64,000 nucleotides of DNA. Source: JAVKBW01 sp040222995. GTDB lineage: Bacteria > Pseudomonadota > Alphaproteobacteria > UBA8366 > Aestuariispiraceae. Below, piece by piece: positions 15,531 through 25,885 of the stretch (positions within the stretch are counted from its first letter, which is position 1; the number at the start of each line of letters is the position of its first letter). The stretch is taken from positions 1 through 64,000 of the forward strand of contig JAVKBW010000036.1 of the NCBI GenBank assembly GCA_040222995.1. The letters are read 5' to 3'. The notes beneath the pieces are model-generated. The model worked only from the letters and a program-made list of their open reading frames with translations. It was not told where the DNA came from and did not search any database. A program made the translations under genes and the position numbers.

Positions 15531-16423
15531 CCACCACCGCCGCGGCGCGCGCGAAAGCGACCCTGACCGGCGCCACGGCGGTCCTCATGTGGGGCATGCT
15601 GGCCCTGCTGACCACGCTGACCGGCCAGGTCCCGCCGTTTCAGCTGGTCGCCCTGAGCTTCACCGTCGCCACGGCGATGATCGTCCTCAAATGGATCGTC
15701 AAAGGCGAGCGGCCCGGGGCCTTGCTGCGCCAGCCCTTGGGCGCCTGGGCCTTGGGCGTGGGCGGGCTGTTTGGCTACCACTTCTTTTACTTCATGGCGC
15801 TCAGGAACGCGCCGCCGGTCGAGGCCGGGCTGATCGCCTATCTATGGCCGCTGTTGATCGTGCTGCTCTCGGCCCTGCTGCCGGGAGAGCGGCTGCGCTG
15901 GTGGCATGTGGCGGGGGCGCTGGCGGGTCTGGCGGGCACGGTGGTGCTCGTCACCGATGGGGCGGGTATCGGCGGCTTCAAGTCGGAACATGCCCTCGGC
16001 TACGCCATGGCGGGGGCCTGCGCCCTCACCTGGTCCGCCTATTCCATCGTCAACCGGCGGTTCGGGGCCGTGCCCACGGATACGGTCGGCGGCTTCTGCG
16101 CCGCGACGTCGGTGCTGGCCGCCCTCAGCCACATCGCCTTCGAGACGACGGTCTGGCCCGCCGACACGGGCCAATGGCTGGCCGTTCTGGGCCTGGGCCT
16201 GCTGCCCGTGGGCGCCGCCTTCTTCGCCTGGGACCATGGTACCAAGCATGGCGACATCCAGGTCCTGGGGGCCATGGCCTATGCCGCCCCCCTGATCTCG
16301 ACCGTTCTGCTGATCGCCTTCGGCCGGGGCGCGGCCACGCTTTCCGTGGGGCTGGGGTGTCTGCTGATCGTCGGCGGCGCCGTGCTGGCCTCGAAAGAGA
16401 TGCTGAGGCGCCGCCGCCGATAA
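15527..16423 (+). CDS. EamA/DMT-family transporter
   Basis: Inner-membrane transporter with about ten hydrophobic helices and two EamA repeats (residues about 12-140 and 155-290); YHFFYFMALRNAPPVEAGLI is typical of the first repeat. 298 aa. The GTG start overlaps the upstream stop. Substrate unknown; members export amino acids, metabolites or drugs. Confidence 0.9.
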   Translation: MTTTAAARAKATLTGATAVLMWGMLALLTTLTGQVPPFQLVALSFTVATAMIVLKWIVKGERPGALLRQPLGAWALGVGGLFGYHFFYFMALRNAPPVEAGLIAYLWPLLIVLLSALLPGERLRWWHVAGALAGLAGTVVLVTDGAGIGGFKSEHALGYAMAGACALTWSAYSIVNRRFGAVPTDTVGGFCAATSVLAALSHIAFETTVWPADTGQWLAVLGLGLLPVGAAFFAWDHGTKHGDIQVLGAMAYAAPLISTVLLIAFGRGAATLSVGLGCLLIVGGAVLASKEMLRRRRR

Positions 16424-16460
16424 CCCCCGACCTTCCGCCCCTTGCCGGGACGGCCAAAAT

Positions 16461-17099
16461 CTACATCAGCCTTTTGACTTCCGAATAGGCGCCGCGCACC
16501 TTGAGCGTCACCGTCACGTCCTGGCGACCGCGGTTGCGCCAGAACCAGCCGTGGCTGCCGTCGAAGGCGGCTTCCAGGGTACCGCTGTGTTTTTCCACCT
16601 TGCGGTCTTTCTTGTAGCTGATGTTCTGGCCCCCGCCGTCGCCGTGCAGGTCATAGTTCACGGCGCCGTTCGCGACGGCCCAGGAGAATTCGGCTTTCGC
16701 GCCCTTGCCCATGGTCAGCTTCACTTCGGCGCCCTGCCCGGGCTTCAGCGTGACGGCAATCTCGTCCTTCCATGCGGCGTCCTTGCTCTGCGCCTGGGCG
16801 GTGCCGATGAACCAACCGGCAACCATGCCGCCGAACAGGCTCGACCGCTTGTCCGAGGCGGCCGGCGCCGGATCGCGCAGGCGGTCGGCCTCGGCTTCCT
16901 GTTCCAACTGCGTCTTGATCTCGCCCATCTCGGTCAGGCCGAGCATGCGGCCGATTCCGGTCGGGTCAATGGCGTATTCAGCCGGCAGCACGACCGTCAC
17001 GAGAATCACGCCCGCCGAGAGGAGGGCCAGCAGGGTCGAGCGCACAAGCTTTCGCGTCGTCGGCAGTTCGGCCTGGGTGGGGATGTCGGAATTGAACAT
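16461..17099 (-). CDS. Membrane-anchored periplasmic protein of the HupE/UreJ neighbourhood
   Basis: One N-terminal membrane helix (LVRSTLLALLSAGVILVTVV, residues about 19-38), a charged helical spacer, a second hydrophobic patch (GGMVAGWFIGTAQAQ), then a beta-rich periplasmic domain containing GDGGGQNISYKK and AAFDGSHGWFWRNRG. It matches the family often labelled transmembrane anchor protein that accompanies HupE/UreJ genes. The start MFNSDIPTQ has AAGGA 8 bp upstream. 19 bp downstream of the hupE-like gene, so one operon. Role unknown; metal handling is inferred. Confidence 0.78.
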   Translation of the reverse strand: MFNSDIPTQAELPTTRKLVRSTLLALLSAGVILVTVVLPAEYAIDPTGIGRMLGLTEMGEIKTQLEQEAEADRLRDPAPAASDKRSSLFGGMVAGWFIGTAQAQSKDAAWKDEIAVTLKPGQGAEVKLTMGKGAKAEFSWAVANGAVNYDLHGDGGGQNISYKKDRKVEKHSGTLEAAFDGSHGWFWRNRGRQDVTVTLKVRGAYSEVKRLM

Positions 17100-17118
17100 G
17101 GGTTGGTCCTTTTCTGGA

Positions 17119-17811
17119 TCAGGAAACAAAATAGCCGGTCAGCTGGTAGCCGATCAGGATGAACCCGGCGCTCATCATCACGACGTTCACCGTGTAGGCG
17201 TTGCGCATGAAGTTGTCGGTCCGCCGCCACCAGCCCATCAGCACGAGGATCGCGGCAAGCGCCGTCAGCTGACCCAGTTCGACGCCGACGTTGAAGGCCA
17301 GCAGGTTGGGGATCAGCCCGTCCGACGCGATGTCGTAGTCGATGATCTTGGAGGCCAGACCGAAGCCGTGACAGAACCCGAAGATCAGGGTCGCCGCCTT
17401 GGTGTTGGGCTGGAATCCGAACCAGCGCCGGTAGGCGCCGATGTTGTCCAACGCCTTGTAAACGATGGAAAAGCCGATGATGGCGTCAATCAGGTAGCTG
17501 TTGATGCCGAAATCGAACAGCACGCCCAGCAGCATGGTCGTCGAATGGCCGATGGCGAACAGGCTGACGTAGAGGGCGATGTCCTTCATCCGGTAGAGGA
17601 AGAAGATCACGCCGAACAGGAACAGGATGTGGTCGTAGCCCGTGACCATGTGCTTGGCGCCCAGATAGGTAAAGGGCAGCAGCAGAATGCCGGACACTTC
17701 CATGATGTAGCCCTTGTCGCCCTGGGCGACGGCATGGGCCTGGGCGGCGTCGATGCCTGCGAGGCAAAGGAAAAGGGCGCCCAGGGCCACCCCTGCAACA
17801 GTTCTGATCAT
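17119..17811 (-). CDS. HupE/UreJ-family membrane protein, putative nickel/cobalt permease
   Basis: 230 aa: signal peptide (ending DAAQAHA) then six to seven membrane helices. The family motif with the metal-liganding residues is present (KHMVTGYDHILFLFGVIFFL), plus FGFCHGFGLASK and VGVELGQLTAL. HupE/UreJ proteins are linked to nickel or cobalt uptake. The start MIRTVAGV has AGGAA upstream; ATG 17865 is an alternative lying at the operator. Divergent from the CsoR-family regulator. Confidence 0.85.
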   Translation of the reverse strand: MIRTVAGVALGALFLCLAGIDAAQAHAVAQGDKGYIMEVSGILLLPFTYLGAKHMVTGYDHILFLFGVIFFLYRMKDIALYVSLFAIGHSTTMLLGVLFDFGINSYLIDAIIGFSIVYKALDNIGAYRRWFGFQPNTKAATLIFGFCHGFGLASKIIDYDIASDGLIPNLLAFNVGVELGQLTALAAILVLMGWWRRTDNFMRNAYTVNVVMMSAGFILIGYQLTGYFVS

Positions 17812-17865
17812 TGGGTTCCTAATCGTTGGATTGCATCGTTGTTGTTGGATCAATGGCTTGACCAT

Positions 17866-17887
17866 ATCCTATCCAGGGGGATAGGAT
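17866..17887. promoter_or_regulatory. Dyad G-tract operator of the CsoR/RcnR-family regulator
   Basis: Perfect 9-bp inverted repeat ATCCTATCC-AGGG-GGATAGGAT, containing a run of five G flanked by TATC and GATA. G-tracts bordered by inverted AT-containing arms are the known target type of CsoR, RcnR, FrmR and InrS. It lies 5 bp before the regulator ATG (17893) and about 55 bp before the hupE-like ATG, so one site could control both directions. Confidence 0.7.
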
Positions 17888-17892
17888 CAAGC

Positions 17893-18171
17893 ATGGACGG
17901 AACACACAGACATCAAAGTCACCCGGTTGTGATCAACCGCCTGAAACGGGCGCACGGCCACCTGCGCAAGGTCATTGAGATGATCGAGGCAGGGCGGCCG
18001 TGCCTGGACGTTGCGCAACAACTCCATGCGGTCGAGAGCGCCGTGGCGAATGCCAAGACGACGCTGATCGAAGACCACCTGGACCACTGCCTCGATACCG
18101 TCGTCGGCCCGATGGACGCCGAACAGCGGCAGGAAATCGCCGACTTCAAGGCCATCGCCAAGTATCTTTGA
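17893..18171 (+). CDS. CsoR/RcnR/FrmR-family metal-sensing repressor
   Basis: 92-aa all-helical DUF156 protein. The metal triad reads C37, H62, C66 (CLDV and HLDHC), the Cys-His-Cys pattern of CsoR (Cu+) and also of the nickel sensor InrS, not the His4 pattern of RcnR or the Cys-His of FrmR. The N-terminus adds H5, H7 and H10. It would leave DNA when metal binds. Neighbours (HupE/UreJ protein, pump with His-rich tail) favour nickel or cobalt over copper, but the residues alone do not decide. Confidence 0.9.
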   Translation: MDGTHRHQSHPVVINRLKRAHGHLRKVIEMIEAGRPCLDVAQQLHAVESAVANAKTTLIEDHLDHCLDTVVGPMDAEQRQEIADFKAIAKYL

Positions 18172-18194
18172 CCACGGACGGATCGGGCGCGGCC

Positions 18195-19514
18195 ATGTTG
18201 GGCGTCCTCGCGGATAGAACCTACCGGAACCTCTTTCTCGCCCAGGCGATCTCCCTCGTCGGAACCGGCCTGGGCACGGTCGCGCTTGCCCTGCTGGCGT
18301 TCGATATCGCGGGCGACCAGGCGGGGGCGGTTCTCGGCACGGCCCTGTTTATCAAGATGGCCGCCTATGTGGGATTGTCCCCGGTCGCCGGCGCCTTCGC
18401 GGGGCTGCTGCCCAGGCGCGCGTTCCTGGTCTCGCTCGATGCCGTCCGGGCCGGCGTGGCGCTGATGCTGCCCTTCGTGACCCAGATCTGGCAGGTCTAC
18501 CTCCTGATCTTCGTCCTGCAGTCGACTTCCGCGGCTTTCACCCCGACCTTCCAGGCAACCATCCCCGACGTCCTGCCGGACGAAGGCGACTACACCAAGG
18601 CCCTGTCCCTGTCCCGCCTTGCCTATGATCTGGAAAATCTGCTCAGCCCGGCCATCGCCGGCGCACTGCTGACGGTCATGACCTTCCACGACCTGTTCAT
18701 GGGCACGGCGTTGGGGTTCGTCGTGTCCTCCCTGCTTGTGCTGTCGGTCGCCCTGCCGTCACCTCGCCCCAGTCAGGCGCGCGGCATCCACGGCCGCCTG
18801 TTCCGCGGGATGCGCATCTTTCTCGCCACGCCCCGCCTGCGCGGCCTGATGGCGGTGAACCTGGCCGTCGCGGCGGCGGGGGCGATGGTGTTCGTGAACA
18901 CGGTGGTGTTCGTGCAGTCCCGGTTGGGTTTCGCCGAGCAACAGACGGCCCTGGCCCTCGCGGCATTCGGCGGCGGGTCGATGGCCGTCGCCCTTGCCCT
19001 GCCGCGTCTCTTGGCCCACGTGCCGGACCGCAGGGCGGTCCTGGCGGGCGGCATCGTCCTGGCTACCGGCACCGTAACGGCGGCGGCGGTGGACGGCTTC
19101 GCCACGCTCCTGGGATTGTGGTTCGTTCTCGGCTGCGGGTATTCCCTGGCGCTGACACCCTCGGGACGCCTGCTCAGACGTTCCACCCACGCCGAGGACC
19201 GTCCGGCGATCTTCGCCGCGCAGTTCGCGCTGTCCCATGCCTGCTGGCTGCTGACCTATCCGGTGGCGGGCTGGATCGGGGCCGCCATGGGCCTGCCGGT
19301 CAGCGCCCTGGTTCTGGGCAGCCTCGCCGGCGCCGGTGTCATCGGCGCCGTCCTGTTGTGGCCCGCCTCCGATCCCGAGACCATGGAACACGAACATCCC
19401 GATCTGCCGGACGGTCACCCGCATCTGGCCTTGGGCGATCACCTAGGCGGTCATCGTCACGCCCACCCCTATGTCATCGACGACCTGCATTTCATGTGGC
19501 CCCATGGCCGGTGA
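18195..19514 (+). CDS. MFS transporter with histidine-rich C-terminal tail, putative Ni/Co exporter
   Basis: 439 aa, about twelve membrane helices (MFS_3-like; FDIAGDQAGAVLG, GLLPRRAFLVSLDAVRAG). The last 45 residues are cytoplasmic and histidine-rich (EHEHPDLPDGHPHL, GGHRHAHP, MWPHGR), as in the nickel exporter NreB. It follows the sensor gene after 23 bp and overlaps the next gene, forming one operon under the dyad operator. Metal efflux is an inference from tail and context. Confidence 0.85.
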   Translation: MLGVLADRTYRNLFLAQAISLVGTGLGTVALALLAFDIAGDQAGAVLGTALFIKMAAYVGLSPVAGAFAGLLPRRAFLVSLDAVRAGVALMLPFVTQIWQVYLLIFVLQSTSAAFTPTFQATIPDVLPDEGDYTKALSLSRLAYDLENLLSPAIAGALLTVMTFHDLFMGTALGFVVSSLLVLSVALPSPRPSQARGIHGRLFRGMRIFLATPRLRGLMAVNLAVAAAGAMVFVNTVVFVQSRLGFAEQQTALALAAFGGGSMAVALALPRLLAHVPDRRAVLAGGIVLATGTVTAAAVDGFATLLGLWFVLGCGYSLALTPSGRLLRRSTHAEDRPAIFAAQFALSHACWLLTYPVAGWIGAAMGLPVSALVLGSLAGAGVIGAVLLWPASDPETMEHEHPDLPDGHPHLALGDHLGGHRHAHPYVIDDLHFMWPHGR

Positions 19515-19944
19515 GTTCACAGCCTACGGCGGCCTGTTCCTGATCGCCTTCCTGGCTGCGACGATCTTGCCCGCGCAGTCGGAAATCGGGCTCGCGGGCC
19601 TGCTCCTGTCCGGTGACTACAGCGTCGCTCTGCTGATCGCGGCCGCCAGCCTGGGCAACATACTGGGGGCCGTCGTCAACTGGGTGCTCGGCCGCTGGAT
19701 CGAGCATTTCCGCGACCGCAAATGGTTTCCCGCCAAACCCGAACAGTTGGACAAGGCCGTCGGCTGGTATCACCGCTACGGGCGGTGGAGCCTGCTGTTA
19801 AGCTGGATGCCGTTCATCGGCGACCCGTTGACCCTGGCGGCGGGCGTGCTGCGCGAGCCGTTCTGGAGCTTCCTGGCCATCGTATCCCTGGCCAAGACCG
19901 CCAGATACCTGATCCTCACGGCGATCACATTGAACATGATCTGA
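19504..19944 (+). CDS. YqaA/DedA-family (SNARE-associated type) membrane protein
   Basis: 146-aa inner-membrane protein with four to five hydrophobic segments; ILPAQSEIGLAGLLLSG, GNILGAVVNWVLGRW and SWMPFIGDPLTLAAGVLR are typical of the YqaA branch. DedA-superfamily proteins act in lipid carrier flipping and envelope homeostasis. It overlaps the MFS gene by 11 bp, so it belongs to the metal operon. Its metal connection is only positional. Confidence 0.88.
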   Translation: MAGEFTAYGGLFLIAFLAATILPAQSEIGLAGLLLSGDYSVALLIAAASLGNILGAVVNWVLGRWIEHFRDRKWFPAKPEQLDKAVGWYHRYGRWSLLLSWMPFIGDPLTLAAGVLREPFWSFLAIVSLAKTARYLILTAITLNMI

Positions 19945-20037
19945 AGCCGGGCCGGGGGCTGCAAACCTTTGAATTGCAGGCGTCTGTTTTTTTCCGATGG
20001 CGTATGGTGTTCGGCGGCAAGCCGTGGCACACTTTCT

Positions 20038-20052
20038 TTAGAATCAATCTAA
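20038..20052. promoter_or_regulatory. Fur-family (Irr/PerR-like) box upstream of katG
   Basis: TTAGA-ATCAA-TCTAA, extended on the left to TTTAGAA. It resembles the alphaproteobacterial Irr iron control element (TTTAGAA-N-TTCTAAA) and PerR-type boxes. It lies about 110 bp upstream of the katG ATG in a promoter-sized gap. Regulator assignment is tentative. Confidence 0.4.
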
Positions 20053-20160
20053 GGTGAGCCCGGTTGTCGCAAGTCCGTGCGAGCCTGCCATAAAACCGCA
20101 AGAACACGGACACAAACTGTCCGGGCCGAAATTGAACGCAAGCCAACAGGGAGACATCAC

Positions 20161-22377
<2,217 letters not shown>

Positions 22378-22400
22378 CCGTTACGGCGGGCGGGCGGTGC

Positions 22401-22859
22401 CTAGCGCCGCCCGCGCTTGCCGGGCGCGCCCCAGTCGGCCGCAAGGGTCGCGCGCAGGTCCGACACGGCGGGCTTGCCGATACGTTTCGCCAGCTCGCTT
22501 TCCAGCATCCCGATGGCCTGGGCCGCCTTCTGGTCCAGGGTGCGGCCGAGCAGGGCCAGCTTCACCAACTTGACCCGCCGGTCGGTCGCACTGTCGACCA
22601 GTTCGATCAGGCCAGCCTTTTCCATCTCGCCGATCTGCTGATGCATGGCCTGACGGGTCACACCGACCCGGCGCGCCAGTTCGGCGATGGACGTGCCGCC
22701 GTCGTCCAGGCTTGCCAGGGTCATGAACTGGGTGCCGGACAGGCGCGGCAGATGGGCCGTGTCGGGATCGCCGGCGAGGCCTTCCTCGAACCAGCGGAAA
22801 GCCCGGACCAGAAGGGCGCCCAGGTTGCCGGCACCTTGCAGGGACGTGTCGGCGGCCAT
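22401..22859 (-). CDS. MarR-family transcriptional regulator
   Basis: 152-aa winged-helix protein. The recognition region TSIAELARRVGVTRQAMHQQIGEMEKAGLI and the wing SATDRRVKL are typical. The inducer is unknown. An imperfect 11-bp inverted repeat starts 12 bp upstream of its ATG, suggesting self-repression. It ends 23 bp after katG on the opposite strand. Confidence 0.92.
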   Translation of the reverse strand: MAADTSLQGAGNLGALLVRAFRWFEEGLAGDPDTAHLPRLSGTQFMTLASLDDGGTSIAELARRVGVTRQAMHQQIGEMEKAGLIELVDSATDRRVKLVKLALLGRTLDQKAAQAIGMLESELAKRIGKPAVSDLRATLAADWGAPGKRGRR

Positions 22860-22871
22860 GGCGGCCTCCCC

Positions 22872-22899
22872 AACTATTGTAACCGCCTTTACGTTAGTT
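22872..22899. promoter_or_regulatory. Inverted repeat upstream of the MarR gene, candidate operator
   Basis: AACTATTGTAA-CCGCCT-TTACGTTAGTT; the arms match at 9 of 11 positions. MarR proteins bind near-palindromes of this size at their own promoters. It lies between the MarR gene and the cupin gene that ends at 22923. Confidence 0.45.
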
Positions 22900-22922
22900 C
22901 CACCCGCTGGGGCTTGCCAGCC

Positions 22923-23378
22923 CTAGGATTTCCAGTCTTCCGGCGCCCAATCGGCAGGCGCCATTTCAAACCCGGCAAAATCAAAAGCCGGGGCGACCGT
23001 GCATCCGACCAGAACCCAACCGCCCGGCGCCGCGTCGGCCAGGGCAGCCGCCTGCCAGCATCCGGCGGGCACGACGGCCTGCGGCACCTGACCGGCGGCC
23101 AGGTTTTCTCCCAGTCGATGGGTCTGAACGGACGTCCCGTCCGGCGACAAGGACAGATCCAGTCCCGCCCCGGCACCACCGGCGGCATGGAAGTTCCAGA
23201 TTTCCACGGCATCGACCCGGTGCCAGTGAGACCGTTCGCCCGCCGCCAGCAGGTAATAGATGCTGGTCACGGTCCCGCGCCCGCCGCCCGGCGGCACGTC
23301 ACGGTGAATTTCCCGGAAATGGCCGCCTTCCGGATGGGGGGCGAGGTCCAGGGCCTTGATGACGTCCGCGGCCTTCAT
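22923..23378 (-). CDS. Cupin_5 (DUF985) family protein
   Basis: 151 aa, a single double-stranded beta-helix. Family motifs: LDLAPHPEGGHFREIHR, TSIYYLLAAGERSHWHRVDAVEIW and VPAGCWQAA. The histidines in SHWHR may bind metal. The substrate is unknown; eukaryotic and bacterial relatives remain poorly characterised. It sits between MarR and GST genes on the same strand, 33 bp after the GST gene. Confidence 0.9.
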   Translation of the reverse strand: MKAADVIKALDLAPHPEGGHFREIHRDVPPGGGRGTVTSIYYLLAAGERSHWHRVDAVEIWNFHAAGGAGAGLDLSLSPDGTSVQTHRLGENLAAGQVPQAVVPAGCWQAAALADAAPGGWVLVGCTVAPAFDFAGFEMAPADWAPEDWKS

Positions 23379-23411
23379 GGTCCTCTCCCCTTGGTCTCCG
23401 TTCGGTTCCGG

Positions 23412-24014
23412 TTATTCCTTGGGCTCGGTCGCCGTCATGGACGGGCGGGCCGAGAACCCGGCGTACCAGTCGGCGAGCGCCGGGCAGTCGTCGCGCCAGC
23501 CCATATCCGTGAACCGCAGGTCGAGCCAGCCAATCGCGCAGCCGACGGAAATCTGGCCGATGGTGACCGGCCCGGAAAGGGCGTCCACATCGTCCTCAAG
23601 CGCCTTGAAGCAGCGGCCGAGAACCTTGTTGGCGCGGTCGATCCAGTCCTGACGCGGGCTTTCCTTCCAGAACCGCCCTTCGAGCAGCCTCCGGATACCG
23701 GTTTCGCACATGCCGTCGCCCAGCGCGTTGAGGCGCAGCGCCTGCCAGCGCGCCCCGCCCGCGGCGGGAAACAGCTTCTGGCCGTCGTGCAGACTGTCCA
23801 GATATTCGCAGATGACGGAGGAATCGTAGAGGATTTCACCGCCGTCGGTGACCAGGGTCGGCACCTTGCCGACCGGATTGTCCGTGCCGATGTCCGTGTC
23901 GGCGGCCCAAACGTTGGTCGCGACGTTTTCGATCTGACCGATCAGGCCGGTTTCAAGGGCGGTCACCGTGACCTTGCGGACGAAGGGCGACGTCGGGGAA
24001 AAGCGCAATTTCAT
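23412..24014 (-). CDS. Glutathione S-transferase family protein
   Basis: 200 aa: thioredoxin-like N-terminal domain (residues 1-80) with SPTSPFVRKVTVTALETGL and GKVPTLVTDGGEILYDSSVICEYL (glutathione-binding Pro and the Ser-containing loop), then a helical C-terminal domain. The start MKLRFSPTSP is set by family alignment. Substrate unknown; stress or detoxification role suggested by neighbouring katG and MarR. Confidence 0.93.
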   Translation of the reverse strand: MKLRFSPTSPFVRKVTVTALETGLIGQIENVATNVWAADTDIGTDNPVGKVPTLVTDGGEILYDSSVICEYLDSLHDGQKLFPAAGGARWQALRLNALGDGMCETGIRRLLEGRFWKESPRQDWIDRANKVLGRCFKALEDDVDALSGPVTIGQISVGCAIGWLDLRFTDMGWRDDCPALADWYAGFSARPSMTATEPKE

Positions 24015-24145
24015 GAGGGAATGTCTCCGGATTGGGGGTGGTCGTTTGGCCGCGACCTTAACACCCGTTCCGGAACCGCGCCACGGCTTGCTGACGCGAC
24101 ACATGACGTTTTGAGGAACCCCCGAATGCTCTATGCTGCCGCCCC

Positions 24146-24910
24146 ATGTGGATCGATGTTGTAGACCTGCGCGACTTCTACGCCGCCCCCCTGGGCCAGG
24201 CGGCGCGACGCATGATCCGGCGCAAGATGCGCGCCATGTGGCCCGACATGAAGGGCCAGCGCATCCTGGGCATCGGCTATGCCGCCCCCTATCTGGAGGG
24301 CTTCCGCGACGAGGCCGACCGCGTCATCGCCGCCATGCCGGCCCGCCAGGGGGTGCTGCGCTGGCCCGCCCAGGGCGGCGGCCAGGCGGCCCTGGTCGAT
24401 GAATTGGAACTGCCCTTTCCCGACCTGTCCATGGACCGCATCGTCCTGGTCCATGCCCTGGAATGCGCCGAACAGGTCGAGCCGCTGATGCGGGAAATCT
24501 GGCGGGTGCTGACCGATTCCGGGCGCCTGATGGTGGTCGTGCCCAACCGGTCGGGCCTGTGGGCCCGGTTCGAGCGCACGCCCTTCGGCCACGGCCGGCC
24601 GTTCTCACCGCGCCAGTTGACGCGCCTTTTACGGGAATCCATGTTCACGCCGCTGACCACGGACCGCGCCCTTTACATGCCGCCGTTCCGCACGGCGCTT
24701 CTGGTCCGCTCGGCCCCGGCCTGGGAGCGCGCGGGCGCCGTGCTGTGGGGGTCGTTTGCCGGCGTCGTGGTCATGGAGGCGGTCAAACAGATCTACGCCG
24801 CGACCCCGGCACATCCGGCGCGGGGCCGCCGCACCTACCTCGCCATGCCCGAGCGGCGGGGCGCCGCCGCCGGGCGGGTCCCCCTGAAACCGGGCCCGGG
24901 CGCGCGTTAG
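24146..24910 (+). CDS. Class I SAM-dependent methyltransferase-like protein
   Basis: 254 aa with a Methyltransf_11-like core: ILGIGYAAPYLEGFR replaces the usual glycine-rich motif I, LPFPDLSMDRIVLVHALE matches motifs II/III, and LMREIWRVLTDSGRLMVVVPN is the post-III strand. The SAM motif is less glycine-rich than usual. This form is common in alphaproteobacteria near gloB. Substrate unknown. Leaderless-looking start close to a short AT-containing gap. Confidence 0.85.
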   Translation: MWIDVVDLRDFYAAPLGQAARRMIRRKMRAMWPDMKGQRILGIGYAAPYLEGFRDEADRVIAAMPARQGVLRWPAQGGGQAALVDELELPFPDLSMDRIVLVHALECAEQVEPLMREIWRVLTDSGRLMVVVPNRSGLWARFERTPFGHGRPFSPRQLTRLLRESMFTPLTTDRALYMPPFRTALLVRSAPAWERAGAVLWGSFAGVVVMEAVKQIYAATPAHPARGRRTYLAMPERRGAAAGRVPLKPGPGAR

Positions 24911-24991
24911 CACCTGATTTGCCTTTGATTTCCGCCCGCCATCCCAGTATCACTACGCAGCTCCCCGCCATCACCAACGACCCGTAACATC

Positions 24992-25885
24992 ATGACGAAT
25001 CCCAGCAAACCCACGCTTGCCGACCTGCGCCAACAGATCGACGACATCGACGAGAAGCTGCACGAACTGATCATGCAGCGGACCCAGGTGGTGGAGAACG
25101 TGCGCGAAATCAAGAAGGGCGAAAGCGTCAAGATCCGCCCGGCCCGCGAGGCGGAAATCGTCTATCGCCTGATGGAGAACCATAAAGGCCCCTTTCCGCG
25201 CCGCGAACTGACGCGCATCTGGCGCGAGCTGATCGTCGCGACCCTGAGTTTCGAAGGGCCGTTCTCCGTCGCCGTCCTGGTCCCGGAAAACCAGACCGGA
25301 TACTGGGACATGGCGCGCGACCAGTACGGCAGCTTCACGCCCATGCGCCGGTTCACCACCTCTGCCAGGGTGATCGAGGCCGTGCAACGCCAGGAATACA
25401 CGCTCGGCATCCTGCCCCTGCCGCGCAACGACCAGGACGCCGACCAGTGGTGGCGCCACCTGGTGTCGACGGCCGAGGACGCGCCCCGCATCATCGCCCG
25501 CCTGCCCTTCGCCGGGCCCGGCAACGGGTTCGAGGCCCAGGGCCTGGAAGCCCTCGTCATCTGCCCGCTGGTCAAGCCCGAGCCGACGGGCCGCGACCGC
25601 ACCTACCTGGCCATCGAATGCGAGGAGGACGTCCCCTTCCGCGCCATCGCCAAGGCGCTGAGCGGGCTCGGCCTGTCGCCCGTATACAACCAGCTTTGGC
25701 ACGAGCCGGCGCGCCCGGCGGCCTGGACCCATCTGGTTGAGGTGTTCGGCTTCGCCGATCCGGAAAAAGGCCACCTCGACGCCCTCAAGGACGCGGTCAA
25801 GGGCAAGGTCAGCCGGGTCATTCACCTGGGCGCCTGCGCCACGCCCCTCGGCCCGCAGGAACTGGATCCGGAGAAAAAGCGATGA
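24992..25885 (+). CDS. Chorismate mutase (AroQ type) fused to a divergent prephenate dehydratase-like domain
   Basis: Residues 8-90 form the helical AroQ mutase domain (LADLRQQIDDIDEKLHELIMQR, with the conserved Arg and Lys in NVREIKKG) that converts chorismate to prephenate. Residues about 95-285 resemble the periplasmic-binding-like and ACT parts of PheA but lack the catalytic TRF motif visible in dehydratases. So mutase activity is expected, dehydratase activity is doubtful. Its stop overlaps the hisC start (ATGA). Confidence 0.88.
   Translation: MTNPSKPTLADLRQQIDDIDEKLHELIMQRTQVVENVREIKKGESVKIRPAREAEIVYRLMENHKGPFPRRELTRIWRELIVATLSFEGPFSVAVLVPENQTGYWDMARDQYGSFTPMRRFTTSARVIEAVQRQEYTLGILPLPRNDQDADQWWRHLVSTAEDAPRIIARLPFAGPGNGFEAQGLEALVICPLVKPEPTGRDRTYLAIECEEDVPFRAIAKALSGLGLSPVYNQLWHEPARPAAWTHLVEVFGFADPEKGHLDALKDAVKGKVSRVIHLGACATPLGPQELDPEKKR

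Noticed and set aside
16705..17892. Long upstream extension of the CsoR-family gene
   Set aside because: Antisense to the anchor and hupE-like genes; the 92-aa product starting at 17893 has the exact family length.
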